Assembly (NCBI GenBank): GCA_001999425.1
Contig: MLHP01000040.1
Span: 1-44,668 of the forward strand
Direction of reading: 5' to 3'
DNA: 44,668 bases
From: Rodentibacter genomosp. 2
GTDB taxonomy: Bacteria > Pseudomonadota > Gammaproteobacteria > Enterobacterales > Pasteurellaceae
This document shows, one piece after another, positions 1 through 9,667 of the stretch. A program made the position numbers and the translations under genes. Under the pieces are notes generated by a model, which worked only from the letters and a program-made list of their open reading frames with translations, was not told where the DNA came from and searched no databases. The first letter of the stretch is position 1. The number at the start of each line of letters is the position of its first letter.

Positions 1-18
1 TCTACGTCAGCCCCAAAA

Positions 19-441
19 TTAATAATTACAAATTTCCGAATCGGCAAAAAAATAAGCAATTTCACGATTAGCACTTTCTACACTATCCGAACCATGTACG
101 GAATTTTCACGCTGACTTAAGGCAAAATCTTTGCGAATAGTACCTTCTTCTGCATTTTCCGGATTTGTTGCACCAATCAAAGTGCGGTAGCTTTTTACGG
201 CATTTTCTTTTTCTAATACCGAAACAACAATCGGTGTGGACATCATATAATCTACAAATGATCCAAAAAACGCCTTGCCTTGATGTTCGACATAGAAACC
301 CTCAGCTTGTTCTCTCGTTAAATGTACCATTTTGGTTGCAACAATTTTAAACCCATTTTGTTCAAAGCGAGCCCAAATAGCCCCAATAAGGTGACGTCTC
401 ACCGCATCGGGTTTAATAATGGAAAGTGTTCTTTCTGTCAT
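19..441 (-). CDS. ndk: Nucleoside diphosphate kinase
   Basis: Transfers the gamma-phosphate of a nucleoside triphosphate, through a phosphohistidine, to a nucleoside diphosphate, balancing cytosolic (d)NTP pools. The 140-residue protein is the usual bacterial length. It opens with [13 protein letters not shown] (Lys10 is the ATP-binding lysine) and holds the active-site motif [12 protein letters not shown] with the catalytic His116. I chose the ATG at 441 because GAGGA lies 5-6 bases upstream. An in-frame ATG at 447 would sit directly on that ribosome binding site, and the reading frame stays open to 522 inside pepB. Only 8 bases separate it from the pepB stop, so the two are probably co-transcribed. 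An uptake-sequence core lies inside the gene at 180-188. Confidence 0.97.
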   Translation of the reverse strand: MTERTLSIIKPDAVRRHLIGAIWARFEQNGFKIVATKMVHLTREQAEGFYVEHQGKAFFGSFVDYMMSTPIVVSVLEKENAVKSYRTLIGATNPENAEEGTIRKDFALSQRENSVHGSDSVESANREIAYFFADSEICNY

Positions 442-449
442 ATTCATCC

Positions 450-1754
450 TCACTTTTCTGATTTTGACAATAATAAATTCGCTAATGTTTGAACCCCAAT
501 ACCTGTCGCACCAACCGCCCATAAATCGCTTGCAGATTTACGATAAGTTGCAGAACAATCAATGTGTAACCAATTTTGTTGGTAATTTTTTACAAAATAG
601 GAAAGAAATGCTGTCGCTGTACTTGCCCCTGCACCAACCGGCACTGTACCAATATTAGCAATATCCGCAAATGAAGAGCTAATTTGTGAACGATGGAACT
701 CCTCAAATGGTAAACGCCAAAATGGCTCATTTTCGGCCTTAGCCGATTGAAAAAGCGCTGTCGCAAGTTCATCATCCATTGTGAGCAGCGAATGGTAGTC
801 ATTACCTACCGCCACTTTAGCCGCACCGGTTAAGGTAGCGCAATCAATAATAAACTCAGGATGTTGATTATCCGCTTCAATTAATCCGTCTGCCAACACT
901 AAACGACCTTCTGCGTCGGTATTTAAAATCTCCGCTGTCACACCATTTTTATAGGTAATAATATCGCCTAATTTAAACGCATTGCTGCTCACTAAATTTT
1001 CTGCGCAACATAAGTAGAGTTTCACTCGCTGCTTTAATCCTCGAGCAATAGCTAACCCTAAAGCGCCAGTTAATAATGCTGCGCCCCCCATATCAGTACG
1101 CATTGTACTCATTCCATCACTTGGTTTAATACTATACCCGCCACTATCAAAAGTAATTCCCTTACCAACCAAGCAAGCTAATATAGGTGCATTTGGATCC
1201 ATGGTCGGATTAAAATCTAACTTCAACATTGCTGGCGGATTTGACGAACCTTTTCCTACAGTCCAAATTCCATGATAACTTTGCGTTTCCAATTCCTTTC
1301 CAGAAATAATCTGAAAACTGACCGCACTTTTCTCCGAATAATTTTCTGCTTGAGCTGTAATAAACTCTGCTGCTCGCTCGGCTAGTTTAATAGGTGTTAA
1401 ACTTTGTGCCGGTTCATTAATCACCTCTCGGACAAAATCGCCGCATTCAACACGGGCTAATAATTCATCTTGTAAATCATGCTCTAAATGTGGAAACTCA
1501 ATGGCATAATCCTGTTTTGCTGTATAAAACCCTTGATAAAATGCCCAACAAAAATCTAAATTCCAGTCATCACCAACTAATTCCACATCTTTTATGCCCT
1601 GCCCACGTAACTTACGCGCAGCACGCTGTACCAAAGTGCGGTCATTTTTTTCATTATTTTTTAAGTGAATGATTGCTTCTTCACCATTAAAACTTAATAC
1701 TGCATTTTTACCCCAACAATTCGCTGCCGGACGGTTAGAAAGAATAATCTCCAT
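450..1754 (-). CDS. pepB: Peptidase B (M17 leucyl aminopeptidase family)
   Basis: Cytosolic dinuclear metal aminopeptidase that removes N-terminal residues from peptides. The 434-residue length suits PepB; PepA-type enzymes are longer. The C-terminal catalytic domain shows [15 protein letters not shown] (Lys198, Asp203), MRTDMGGAA (Asp221) and the family signature NTDAEGRL at 278-285 (Asp280, Glu282), which together give the metal ligands. The start is an ATG with a strong AAGGAGAG 6 bases upstream. It is followed after 8 bases by ndk. A perfect hairpin upstream separates the pair from the rml operon. Uptake core at 1634-1642. Confidence 0.95.
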   Translation of the reverse strand: MEIILSNRPAANCWGKNAVLSFNGEEAIIHLKNNEKNDRTLVQRAARKLRGQGIKDVELVGDDWNLDFCWAFYQGFYTAKQDYAIEFPHLEHDLQDELLARVECGDFVREVINEPAQSLTPIKLAERAAEFITAQAENYSEKSAVSFQIISGKELETQSYHGIWTVGKGSSNPPAMLKLDFNPTMDPNAPILACLVGKGITFDSGGYSIKPSDGMSTMRTDMGGAALLTGALGLAIARGLKQRVKLYLCCAENLVSSNAFKLGDIITYKNGVTAEILNTDAEGRLVLADGLIEADNQHPEFIIDCATLTGAAKVAVGNDYHSLLTMDDELATALFQSAKAENEPFWRLPFEEFHRSQISSSFADIANIGTVPVGAGASTATAFLSYFVKNYQQNWLHIDCSATYRKSASDLWAVGATGIGVQTLANLLLSKSEK

Positions 1755-1775
1755 TTTTAACTCTCCTTATAAAGA

Positions 1776-1806
1776 AAAAACTGGCTAGCGAACTATACCA
1801 GTTTTT
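1776..1806 (-). terminator. Intrinsic terminator of the polysaccharide/rml operon
   Basis: Inverted repeat AAAAACTGG / CCAGTTTTT with a 13-base loop lies 20 bases after the rmlC stop. Read on the minus strand the second arm runs into six T residues, the form of a rho-independent terminator. The palindrome could also work in the other direction, but no plus-strand gene ends here. Confidence 0.8.
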
Positions 1807-1825
1807 ATCCTTTTAAACCTAAAAT

Positions 1826-2368
1826 TTATTTAAATTTCACGGCATCAATTAATTTTTTACCCGCTAAATCTTTCGCCGACAAATTCGGCACACCTTCAAG
1901 CGGCCATTCAATCCCAACAGCGTTATCATTCCAGATCAGTGAATGTTCTGCTTTTGGATTATAATAATCCGTGCATTTATAGGTAAACTCCGCTTCATCT
2001 GTTAATACATAGAAACCGTGTGCAAAACCTTCAGGCACCCACAATTGACGTTTATTCTCTACAGATAAAATTTCGCCTACCCATTGTCCAAAAGTTGATG
2101 AACTTTCTCGCATATCCACAGCCACATCAAATACAGCACCAGAAATTACCCTGACTAATTTGCCTTGAGTATTCTCTGTTTGATAATGTAAACCACGCAA
2201 TACGCCTTTAATGGATTTTGAATGGTTTTCTTGTACAAAAGTGCGATCGGCCACATTTTCTCTGAACCATTCATCACGGAAGGTTTCCATAAAAAAACCA
2301 CGTTCATCACCAAACACTTGTGGTTCTAATAATTTCACATCAGGGATTTTAGTATCAATGACTTTCAT
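1826..2368 (-). CDS. rmlC: dTDP-4-dehydrorhamnose 3,5-epimerase
   Basis: Third enzyme of dTDP-L-rhamnose synthesis: epimerises C3 and C5 of dTDP-4-keto-6-deoxy-D-glucose. The 180 residues form a single cupin-type epimerase. The motif VLRGLHYQ carries the catalytic His61, VPEGFAHGFYVL is the usual strand around residues 111-122, and Asp167 is the conserved C-terminal aspartate. It starts 2 bases after the rmlD stop and is the last gene of the operon, before the hairpin at 1776-1806. A near-match to an uptake sequence (AAAAGTGCGATCGG, one mismatch) lies at about 2238. Also called rfbC. Confidence 0.96.
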   Translation of the reverse strand: MKVIDTKIPDVKLLEPQVFGDERGFFMETFRDEWFRENVADRTFVQENHSKSIKGVLRGLHYQTENTQGKLVRVISGAVFDVAVDMRESSSTFGQWVGEILSVENKRQLWVPEGFAHGFYVLTDEAEFTYKCTDYYNPKAEHSLIWNDNAVGIEWPLEGVPNLSAKDLAGKKLIDAVKFK

Positions 2369-2370
2369 CT

Positions 2371-3249
2371 TTACTCCGTATAAGCTTTAATATTTTTCAA
2401 CACCTTTTTCCAATCACTCGGTTCAATACCAAAAATCTGCTGGATTTTCGTTAAATCTAAACAAGAATTTGTAGGGCGTTTAGCTGGTGTAGGATAATCT
2501 GCCGTACTAATAGCATTGATAAGCGGAACTTTTTCTAACACATTTTGAGAAATCGCTTCATCAAAAATTGCTTTAGCAAAATCGCACCAGCTCACATAAG
2601 GTTTGCCAGTAAAATGATAAATACCATATTGGATCTCTTCACCTGCAACGATTTTTTCTGCGATCTGAATAAGAGCCGCCGCAATATCACCAGCATAGGT
2701 TGGACCACCGATTTGATCGGCTACCACCCCTAAACTATCCCGCGTTTTGGCTAAGCGCAACATGGTTTTCACAAAATTATTTCCGTGTTCACCAAATACC
2801 CAAGCGGTCCGCAAAACAATAAATTTATTATTAGCTTTTGCAACTGCTTGCTCCCCTGCTAATTTAGTTTTGCCATAGACCCCTTGAGGATCTGTTTTAT
2901 CAGTTTCTTTATATTGACCTGTACGCTGACCGTCAAAAACATAGTCGGTTGAAATGTGTAAAATGGCCGCACCTACATCTTTTGCGGCTTCCGCTAAGTA
3001 TTGCGGGCCTTTCACATTAATGGCTTCGGAAAGTTCAATTTCTGTTTCAGCACGATCGACAGCAGTATGAGCTGCCGCATTGATAATGACATCTGGGCAG
3101 AAATTTTCGACCGTATTCTGTACCGCACTTTGATCGGTAATATCAAGCTCATCACGATCAACGGCTAAAACTTCGTGTTTATCTTGTAATTGTTTGGTTA
3201 AACAATAGCCGACTTGTCCGTTTGCCCCTGTAATCAAAAACTTTGCCAT
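2371..3249 (-). CDS. rmlD: dTDP-4-dehydrorhamnose reductase
   Basis: Final step of dTDP-L-rhamnose synthesis: NAD(P)H-dependent reduction of the 4-keto sugar. It is a short-chain dehydrogenase of the RmlD type, 292 residues, with the nucleotide-binding GANGQVGY at 8-15, STDYVFDG near 100-107 and the catalytic YGKTK (Tyr125, Lys129). Its ATG directly follows the rmlA stop codon, so translation is probably coupled. It holds an intact uptake core (3122-3130), the last one before a 10-kb stretch with none. Also called rfbD. Confidence 0.96.
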   Translation of the reverse strand: MAKFLITGANGQVGYCLTKQLQDKHEVLAVDRDELDITDQSAVQNTVENFCPDVIINAAAHTAVDRAETEIELSEAINVKGPQYLAEAAKDVGAAILHISTDYVFDGQRTGQYKETDKTDPQGVYGKTKLAGEQAVAKANNKFIVLRTAWVFGEHGNNFVKTMLRLAKTRDSLGVVADQIGGPTYAGDIAAALIQIAEKIVAGEEIQYGIYHFTGKPYVSWCDFAKAIFDEAISQNVLEKVPLINAISTADYPTPAKRPTNSCLDLTKIQQIFGIEPSDWKKVLKNIKAYTE

Positions 3250-4122
3250 TTACTTATCCTCTTTGATTAGACGTAGCAAATATTGACCATATTCGTTTTT
3301 TGTCATTGGTTTAGCCAATGTTTCCACTTGTTCAGAAGTCAACCAGCCATTACGCCACGCAATTTCTTCTAAACAGGCAACCTGTAAGCCTTGAACATTT
3401 TCAATAGTACGTACGAAGGAGGCGGCCTCGTGCAGGCTCTCATGTGTACCAGTATCTAACCACGCAAAACCACGACCAAGCAACTGAACATTCAACGAAC
3501 CATCTTTCAAATACATTTCATTTAATGTGGTAATTTCAAGCTCTCCACGAGCAGAGGGTTTTACTTGTTTAGCAAACTCAACGACACGATTATCATAAAA
3601 ATACAAACCCGTTACCGCATAATTAGATTTCGGTTGAGCAGGCTTTTCTTCAATGGAAATGGCTTTGAAATTTTCATCGAATTCCACAACACCGAAACGT
3701 TCCGGATCTTTCACTAAATAACCAAAAACTGTCGCCCCATGTGGCTGAGAAACGGCTTCTTGAAGCATTTGCGTAAAGTGCTGCCCATAAAAAATGTTAT
3801 CACCCAAAACTAAGCAACAGCTATCGCCATTGATAAAGTCTTCACCAATCAAAAAAGCTTGAGCCAAACCATCAGGACTAGGCTGAATAGCATATTGCAA
3901 ATTCACCCCAAAATCATCGCCATTCCCTAACAAACGCTTAAAGCTCTCATTATCCTCAGGAGTAGTAATAATCAAAATGTCACGAATACCGGCCAACATC
4001 AATACAGAGAGTGGATAATAAATCATCGGTTTGTCATATACAGGCAAAAGCTGTTTTGATACACCACGAGTTATAGGGTAGAGGCGGGTACCTGACCCAC
4101 CTGCAAGAATAATGCCTTTCAT
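3250..4122 (-). CDS. rmlA: Glucose-1-phosphate thymidylyltransferase
   Basis: First enzyme of the dTDP-L-rhamnose pathway: couples dTTP and glucose 1-phosphate to dTDP-glucose with release of pyrophosphate. The 290 residues match the family. The nucleotidyltransferase signature GGSGTRLYP is at the N-terminus (8-16), followed by [18 protein letters not shown]; further conserved stretches are [10 protein letters not shown] and [20 protein letters not shown]. The gap to the upstream rmlB is 73 bases and holds the remains of an uptake-sequence hairpin. Also called rfbA. Confidence 0.97.
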   Translation of the reverse strand: MKGIILAGGSGTRLYPITRGVSKQLLPVYDKPMIYYPLSVLMLAGIRDILIITTPEDNESFKRLLGNGDDFGVNLQYAIQPSPDGLAQAFLIGEDFINGDSCCLVLGDNIFYGQHFTQMLQEAVSQPHGATVFGYLVKDPERFGVVEFDENFKAISIEEKPAQPKSNYAVTGLYFYDNRVVEFAKQVKPSARGELEITTLNEMYLKDGSLNVQLLGRGFAWLDTGTHESLHEAASFVRTIENVQGLQVACLEEIAWRNGWLTSEQVETLAKPMTKNEYGQYLLRLIKEDK

Positions 4123-4135
4123 AAAAATACCTTTT

Positions 4136-4163
4136 AAAGAGCAGTCAAATTTTACTGTATTTT
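4136..4163 (-). repeat. Decayed inverted uptake-sequence pair
   Basis: The segment reads AAAGAGCAGT, an 8-base spacer, then ACTGTATTTT. This is the same architecture (10-base arms, 8-base loop) as the intact uptake-sequence terminators at 13105-13132 and 39797-39824, with two substitutions in the left arm and more in the right. It lies between rmlB and rmlA. I read it as a fossil uptake-sequence terminator; any remaining termination is probably weak. Confidence 0.5.
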
Positions 4164-4195
4164 ATCAATTGCAAAATCAAACTGATTAGCAACTA

Positions 4196-5254
4196 TTAAG
4201 ACCCCAAACGTTCACGGTTATAAGAACCATCTAATACACGGTTCCACCATTTTTTGTTATTCAAATACCATTCCACCGTTTTACGAATACCTGTTTCAAA
4301 GGTTTCTTGTGGTTTCCAGCCTAATTCAATACCAATTTTGGTTGCATCAATGGCATAACGCACATCATGCCCCGGGCGGTCGGTTACGTAAGTAATTAAA
4401 TCTTCATATTTCGCCAAGCCTGCCGGTTTATTCGGAACAAGTTTTTCCAATAAACCACAAATTGTACGAACCACTTCAATATTGGCTTTTTCATTGTACC
4501 CGCCGATATTGTAGGTTTCTCCAACGACACCTTCCGTAACAACTTTATATAGCGCACGAGCGTGATCTTCGACAAATAACCAATCACGAATTTGCATACC
4601 GTTACCATACACAGGCAATTTTTTCCCTTCTAGGGCATTTAAAATCATCAACGGAATCAATTTTTCAGGGAAATGGAACGGACCATAGTTGTTAGAACAG
4701 TTAGTGACAATGGTCGGCAAACCATAAGTACGCAACCATGCACGAACGAGATGATCGCTTGAGGCTTTAGAGGCTGAATAAGGACTAGATGGCGAATAAG
4801 GTGTGGTCTCGGTAAAAAGATCATCCGTGCCTGCTAGATCGCCATAAACTTCGTCCGTTGAAATATGGTGAAAACGAAATGCCGATTTTTTCTCATTACT
4901 TAACGTATTCCAATAAGCACGAGCCGCTTCTAATAAAGTGTAAGTCCCGACGATATTGGTTTCAATAAAAGCTGCCGGCCCATCTATTGAACGGTCAACA
5001 TGACTTTCTGCCGCCAAATGCATAACCGCATCAGGCTGGTGTTGTTCAAATACTCGGGCAAGTGCTTTAGCATCGCAAATATCCACTTTCTCAAAAACAT
5101 AACGTGGATTATTTTCCACCGACTCGAGTGATTCTAAATTGCCCGCATAGGTCAATTTATCTACATTAACTACGCTATCTTGCGTGTTTTCAATAATATG
5201 CCGAACCACTGCAGAGCCAATAAAGCCTGCGCCGCCTGTGACTAAGATTTTCAT
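4196..5254 (-). CDS. rmlB: dTDP-glucose 4,6-dehydratase
   Basis: Converts dTDP-glucose to dTDP-4-keto-6-deoxy-glucose with bound NAD+. The 352-residue extended short-chain dehydrogenase shows the Rossmann motif GGAGFIGS at 7-14, the catalytic STDEVYGD with Asp134 and Glu135, and [12 protein letters not shown] with Tyr159 and Lys163. It follows the WbaP-type gene by 28 bases. The order B-A-D-C differs from the textbook enterobacterial B-D-A-C. It could also be named rffG, but three adjacent rml genes make the rhamnose role firm. Confidence 0.96.
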   Translation of the reverse strand: MKILVTGGAGFIGSAVVRHIIENTQDSVVNVDKLTYAGNLESLESVENNPRYVFEKVDICDAKALARVFEQHQPDAVMHLAAESHVDRSIDGPAAFIETNIVGTYTLLEAARAYWNTLSNEKKSAFRFHHISTDEVYGDLAGTDDLFTETTPYSPSSPYSASKASSDHLVRAWLRTYGLPTIVTNCSNNYGPFHFPEKLIPLMILNALEGKKLPVYGNGMQIRDWLFVEDHARALYKVVTEGVVGETYNIGGYNEKANIEVVRTICGLLEKLVPNKPAGLAKYEDLITYVTDRPGHDVRYAIDATKIGIELGWKPQETFETGIRKTVEWYLNNKKWWNRVLDGSYNRERLGS

Positions 5255-5282
5255 TTAATTTTCTCTATTCCTATTGATAAAA

Positions 5283-6692
5283 TTAATAAGCCCCATCTCT
5301 ATTTAAAACCACATTGACTGTTTTAAATAAAATAGCAATATCATTCCATAACGACCAATTTTTAACATACCATGCATCAAAATAAATGCGTGTACCATAA
5401 TCAACGTCATTACGACCACTCACTTGCCAAAGCCCTGTCATACCAGGTTTAGCCATGAGATAATAATCAACATCTGCTTCATAACGCTCTAACTCTTCCT
5501 GAACGATGGGCCTTGGGCCAACAAGACTCATTTCACCTTTTAGCACATTAAAAAGTTGAGGAAGTTCATCTAAACTTGTTTTACGAATAAAAGCACCTAT
5601 TTTTGTAATTCGTGGATCATTTTTTAATTTAAAATCTTTTTCCCATTCAGCTCTCGACTCTGGGGAATCGTTCAATAATTTGTCCAATACCTCTTGGGAA
5701 TTTGTTACCATTGATCTAAATTTTAAACATTTGAATGTTTTTCCATTTTGACCAATACGAGGATGACCATAAATAGAATTTCCACCATCTTTTTTAATTA
5801 AAAAGTAAAGTACTATCAATACAGGAGAAAGTACAATAATGATAAAAATAGAACCCACAATATCCGTTGTTCGTTTTAAGAAGCGTGAAGAACATTTAGC
5901 CAAATTATTGTTAATACGTAACAACATGACTTCATGACTAAATAAAAACGACATATCTGTGCTGTATAACGGTAAACCTCTTAATGTTGGAATCACTGTC
6001 ACATAACGAGCTTTATGTTTTGCTAATTTTCTCAACCAAATATCTCGTTCTTCGCTTTCATCATTTTCTAAAGCAATAATGAATTGTGTTGTCTCAGGGT
6101 TCGCAATATCCCAAAGTTTTGCATATTCTAACAAAGGAATATCTAAACTTCGAATACCTTTTATATTAGTTTGAATATAACCCAATATGTTTAATCCTAA
6201 ATAACTTTCTTGCTTTAGTGCACGATAGGCGTCAGCTGCATTCTTACCACTACCAATGATAATCGTATCTTTTTTATACCAATCACGTTTAATTAGTAGT
6301 TTCTTTGTGATAATGCGTAATGTTGGCAAAAATAATAATGTAAATCCCCAAGTAAAAAACCATAAAAAGCGCGAAGAATCGAGCTTAGAAAATGCTATTA
6401 TTGCAAGTTCAATAACAGCCAAAATAATCAATGTTCTTAAAACTTCTTTAAGCTCAAACCAAAATGGTTTGCGATAAGTATAATGTCTCAGTCTTATCCA
6501 GAACCAGGTAACACCAATAATACTTAATAATAGATGAATCACAATTCTATTATCAAATTGCTCGTAGGGTAAATAATTATCTATATTACCAATAAACATA
6601 TCCAATGCAGCTAATGATAGAAAGAATGGAAAGAAAATCCCTCCAAAATCAACAACTGCAAGAATAATTTTTGAAAGAAGCGACTTGTTCAT
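5283..6692 (-). CDS. Undecaprenyl-phosphate hexose-1-phosphate transferase (WbaP-like initiating transferase)
   Basis: Membrane enzyme that starts an O-unit by moving a sugar 1-phosphate, probably galactose, from UDP-sugar to undecaprenyl phosphate at the inner membrane. The 469 residues have an N-terminal block of hydrophobic segments (about 8-30, 48-65, 85-135), a soluble middle domain, a membrane segment near 280-300, and the bacterial sugar-transferase catalytic domain. That domain contains [29 protein letters not shown] and [16 protein letters not shown]. The domain order is that of WbaP/RfbP. Its ATG overlaps the stop of the upstream glycosyltransferase by 4 bases (ATGA). Sugar specificity cannot be read from sequence alone. 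Confidence 0.88.
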   Translation of the reverse strand: MNKSLLSKIILAVVDFGGIFFPFFLSLAALDMFIGNIDNYLPYEQFDNRIVIHLLLSIIGVTWFWIRLRHYTYRKPFWFELKEVLRTLIILAVIELAIIAFSKLDSSRFLWFFTWGFTLLFLPTLRIITKKLLIKRDWYKKDTIIIGSGKNAADAYRALKQESYLGLNILGYIQTNIKGIRSLDIPLLEYAKLWDIANPETTQFIIALENDESEERDIWLRKLAKHKARYVTVIPTLRGLPLYSTDMSFLFSHEVMLLRINNNLAKCSSRFLKRTTDIVGSIFIIIVLSPVLIVLYFLIKKDGGNSIYGHPRIGQNGKTFKCLKFRSMVTNSQEVLDKLLNDSPESRAEWEKDFKLKNDPRITKIGAFIRKTSLDELPQLFNVLKGEMSLVGPRPIVQEELERYEADVDYYLMAKPGMTGLWQVSGRNDVDYGTRIYFDAWYVKNWSLWNDIAILFKTVNVVLNRDGAY

Positions 6693-7609
6693 ACAATCTT
6701 TTTACTCCACCATCTATGATGCATACTTAATTTTTTAATTATGTTCATTGGCAACTTTTGGTAATTTTGACCTAACTTATAACCCAAAAATTTCATTCCA
6801 TTCCGAATAAACCACTCTGGAATAAGAACCCAAGCACTATTATCAATTAAATATTTAAATTCAGATTTAACGTATTTAGCTCCTTCTCCTTCGACTTTGC
6901 CAAAAGAATCCAAGATCCATTTTTCACATTGGTGGAATACACCAATATCAAAGTAGCGTTTAAATTCTTCCCATACGGTATAGCTATGAGAGTGATATAC
7001 TTTAGCTTCACTTACATAAGCAAGAGCATATCCAGCTAGAATAAACTTAGCACCAATATAAACATCTTCTCCTAAAATAAGGCCATCTTTAAAATTACCT
7101 TGTTCAATTAAACAAGATTTTCTATACGCACTAAAAGAATTAGAGAGTTGAGCTGTTTTTATTCCATATTTAGAGATATTATCCTTACTACGAAATCCTG
7201 TTCTATCAGGATAATTAAACAACCTTAAATGTTTACCAAATAAATTAGTCTCTGGATAGCTAAATTGTCTACCATAGGCAGCTACTATATTACTATCGTT
7301 AAAGACATAGAGAATGTTCTCTAAACAATATTCATCATAAGGTAATGCATCTTGAGTAAAATAAACTAAAATATCGCCAGTAGCGATTCCAGCTGCTTTC
7401 GCACGAGTTCCACCATGATCAAACTCTGAACTTGGAATTATAACTATATTATCAGTATATTTACTCGCTATTTCTATTGTTCTATCTTTAGAAGATGAAT
7501 CAATAATAATTAATTCATAATCTCTAAACGTTTGTTGGTTTAAGTTGTCTAAAAGTTTCCCTATGTGTTTTTCAGCGTTATATGTAGGTATTATAATTGA
7601 TGTTTTCAT
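6689..7609 (-). CDS. Family 2 glycosyltransferase, probable rhamnosyltransferase
   Basis: A 306-residue GT-A fold enzyme. SIIIPTYNAEKHIGKLLDNL opens the nucleotide-sugar domain, and IIDSSSKDRT and the EFDHGGTR stretch follow. The latter resembles WbaN/RfbN-type rhamnosyltransferases, which add L-rhamnose to Gal-PP-undecaprenol. The acceptor-side FTQDALPYDEYCLENIL and LGEDVYIGAKF are also typical. The adjacent WbaP-like gene and the rml genes give the matching acceptor and donor, so rhamnose transfer as the second step of O-unit assembly is a reasonable inference. It begins 7 bases after the wzy-like gene and overlaps the next by 4 bases. Confidence 0.75.
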   Translation of the reverse strand: MKTSIIIPTYNAEKHIGKLLDNLNQQTFRDYELIIIDSSSKDRTIEIASKYTDNIVIIPSSEFDHGGTRAKAAGIATGDILVYFTQDALPYDEYCLENILYVFNDSNIVAAYGRQFSYPETNLFGKHLRLFNYPDRTGFRSKDNISKYGIKTAQLSNSFSAYRKSCLIEQGNFKDGLILGEDVYIGAKFILAGYALAYVSEAKVYHSHSYTVWEEFKRYFDIGVFHQCEKWILDSFGKVEGEGAKYVKSEFKYLIDNSAWVLIPEWFIRNGMKFLGYKLGQNYQKLPMNIIKKLSMHHRWWSKKIV

Positions 7610-7616
7610 AATAATG

Positions 7617-8834
7617 TTAAATATGAGTATAATTTTTACTGTTCTTTACAGATAAAAAATCCATAAGTACAATCACTAACGTAAGATAAATAGCAATATC
7701 TGAGTCATATCCAAGATATTGCGAGTTTATACAGACAAAAAATGGGGTAAATAACACTAAAAAAGAAAATCTCCTATCTATTTTATCTTCTCCTGTTATA
7801 AATGTATTTTTCAATAATAGTAAATAAATTACTAATCCTATTAAACCAAGATCTGAAAATGTGTTCAGAAATACATTATGAAAATTATTATTATCCCAAT
7901 TTGTATAATGAGAAATAATATATTCTCCTGAAAGAATACCATTACCCATCACTAAATTCATCTTGCCAGAGAGATAATATTGATATAGTGCATTCCATAA
8001 CTCAAAACGAGCAGCTAGTCCATCACCAGATGATAATGTAATATGTAGCAGCTTATCCACAATAATAATACTTGCCATACTAGTCAAGATAAAAAGAAAA
8101 GTGCTAGCAAAAATTTTTAGAATAGCATTCCTATATATATAAAATATTTTCCAAAACATATATAGAAAGGCTGATATAATTAACATTAATTGAGCTGTTC
8201 TACTAAACGTATATAGTGTATTGAATAAAATCAAAAATCCAGAAAAGTAAGCTCTTAATTTTCCTAATTGATAGATTCCTCTTAGATAAAAAGAAATATA
8301 AATGATACTTATAAGTACAATTTTAGTTGCCCAGATATTTTTCTCTTTAGAACCAAAATACATATCAGGCTCTACAATGAGATAGGCATCCATAGAGTTC
8401 TGAATACCTGTAAAAGGCATTATCCATAAGTTCATTTTTGCCAGATTAACAGCCACTTGTAAAAAGGTAATTAAAAGGATTACTTCAATTAAAAAAGGTA
8501 GTTTACTAGCTAACATTTTTCTTAGGTAATCTGCATGATTTGCTTGGAATATAATAAAAGCTATCATGAATAAAAAGTTAATGATCAACTTAATTAGTTG
8601 CGTTTTATCAGAATGCTCAATATTGATAATATGAGAAATAACTGCAATACCAATAAAAAGAAAGAACCAGAAAATATTCTTAATATATTTGCTTTTAATT
8701 TCTTTTCTAATTAATGTATCTATAAATATTACGCCAATGAATAGTAAAAATAAAGGCGCGTAGGCTGTAAATGGCAAAAATAAAGAAAAGATTGAAAGCA
8801 AATAGATATTTACCGCTAATTTATTTAGTGGCAT
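7617..8834 (-). CDS. wzy: O-antigen polymerase-like integral membrane protein (Wzy type)
   Basis: A 405-residue protein made almost wholly of hydrophobic helices; I see roughly ten or eleven membrane segments. A larger polar loop between about 255 and 310 (LSSGDGLAARFELWNALYQY, then NGILSGEYIISH and NNNFHNVFLNTFSDLG) matches the H-x-x-x-N region of O-antigen polymerase/ligase proteins. In a cluster that also has wzx and wzz, polymerase is the likelier role; an O-antigen ligase is the alternative. Sequence conservation in this family is low, so the call rests on topology, that loop and neighbours. It overlaps the upstream glycosyltransferase by 14 bases. Very AT-rich. Confidence 0.75.
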   Translation of the reverse strand: MPLNKLAVNIYLLSIFSLFLPFTAYAPLFLLFIGVIFIDTLIRKEIKSKYIKNIFWFFLFIGIAVISHIINIEHSDKTQLIKLIINFLFMIAFIIFQANHADYLRKMLASKLPFLIEVILLITFLQVAVNLAKMNLWIMPFTGIQNSMDAYLIVEPDMYFGSKEKNIWATKIVLISIIYISFYLRGIYQLGKLRAYFSGFLILFNTLYTFSRTAQLMLIISAFLYMFWKIFYIYRNAILKIFASTFLFILTSMASIIIVDKLLHITLSSGDGLAARFELWNALYQYYLSGKMNLVMGNGILSGEYIISHYTNWDNNNFHNVFLNTFSDLGLIGLVIYLLLLKNTFITGEDKIDRRFSFLVLFTPFFVCINSQYLGYDSDIAIYLTLVIVLMDFLSVKNSKNYTHI

Positions 8835-9666
8835 AAAGATACATTCCTTTAAATCTTGATATTAATGAAAGCCAACTTTTTCTCACTTCTTTTTTATTTC
8901 CTTTTAAAAGGTTCAGGCAAAATTTACTAAAATGATACCCCTGTGCTTGAATAAAGAGCCAGATGGCAGAAAAAGAAAAATGTTTATAAATGAGTGCACC
9001 AAAACCTAAGCCATAAGAATAAACCTTCTGATAATTAATTTCTTGCTCTTTAGGCTCAGGATGCCATACTTCAATCTCTGGGGTATAGATCAATCGCATA
9101 TTTTTATCTAACATTTGCCAAACATAATCGGCATCTTCATAGCTCCCAAAGAGACAGCCAACACCAAGATTTTCGTCAAATAAAATATCATTTTTACGAG
9201 CAAAGATCGTAATTGAAGAATAACTAAAAAAGAAGTTACTTTTATTGACTGAACAACTATTTCTCTTCCAGTTCCGAATAATATTCTGATTTTTTTGCTT
9301 ATCAATAATTCTTCCTAATACAACATCAACCTCTTGATTCCTTTCAAAATATTGTTGAACGTTATAAAGCGTATCGGAATAATAAGTGCAATCATCGTCA
9401 GGAAAGGCAATATATTCTCCCTTAGCTAATTTCAGTCCTATATTACGATTAAGCGATAGCCCTCTTTTATCCGATTTAATATGAATAATATTGAGTTTGC
9501 TCATATATTTTTGATAAATATTGTCTAAAGAAATCGTATCATTCTGGTCGATGATGATTAACTCTAATTCGTTGAGATCTATATTCTTTTGAGATAAGAG
9601 ACTTTCCAAAAAAAGAGCTATTTCATCCTTTCGTCCATAGGTTGCCATGATTAAACTAAATTTCAT
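8821..9666 (-). CDS. Family 2 glycosyltransferase
   Basis: A 281-residue cytosolic or membrane-associated GT-A enzyme beginning KFSLIMATYGRKDEIALFL. The metal/nucleotide-sugar motif is AFPDDDC at roughly 86-92, and LGVGCLFGSYEDADYVWQML is the acceptor-side block. Donor and linkage are unknown. I place the start at the ATG at 9666, preceded by GAAGG at 8 bases and only 1 base after the wzx stop. The frame is open to a TTG at 9681 but that codon has no good ribosome binding site. It overlaps wzy by 14 bases, the tight packing expected of an O-unit assembly operon. Confidence 0.8.
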   Translation of the reverse strand: MKFSLIMATYGRKDEIALFLESLLSQKNIDLNELELIIIDQNDTISLDNIYQKYMSKLNIIHIKSDKRGLSLNRNIGLKLAKGEYIAFPDDDCTYYSDTLYNVQQYFERNQEVDVVLGRIIDKQKNQNIIRNWKRNSCSVNKSNFFFSYSSITIFARKNDILFDENLGVGCLFGSYEDADYVWQMLDKNMRLIYTPEIEVWHPEPKEQEINYQKVYSYGLGFGALIYKHFSFSAIWLFIQAQGYHFSKFCLNLLKGNKKEVRKSWLSLISRFKGMYLYATK

Positions 9667-9667
9667 T

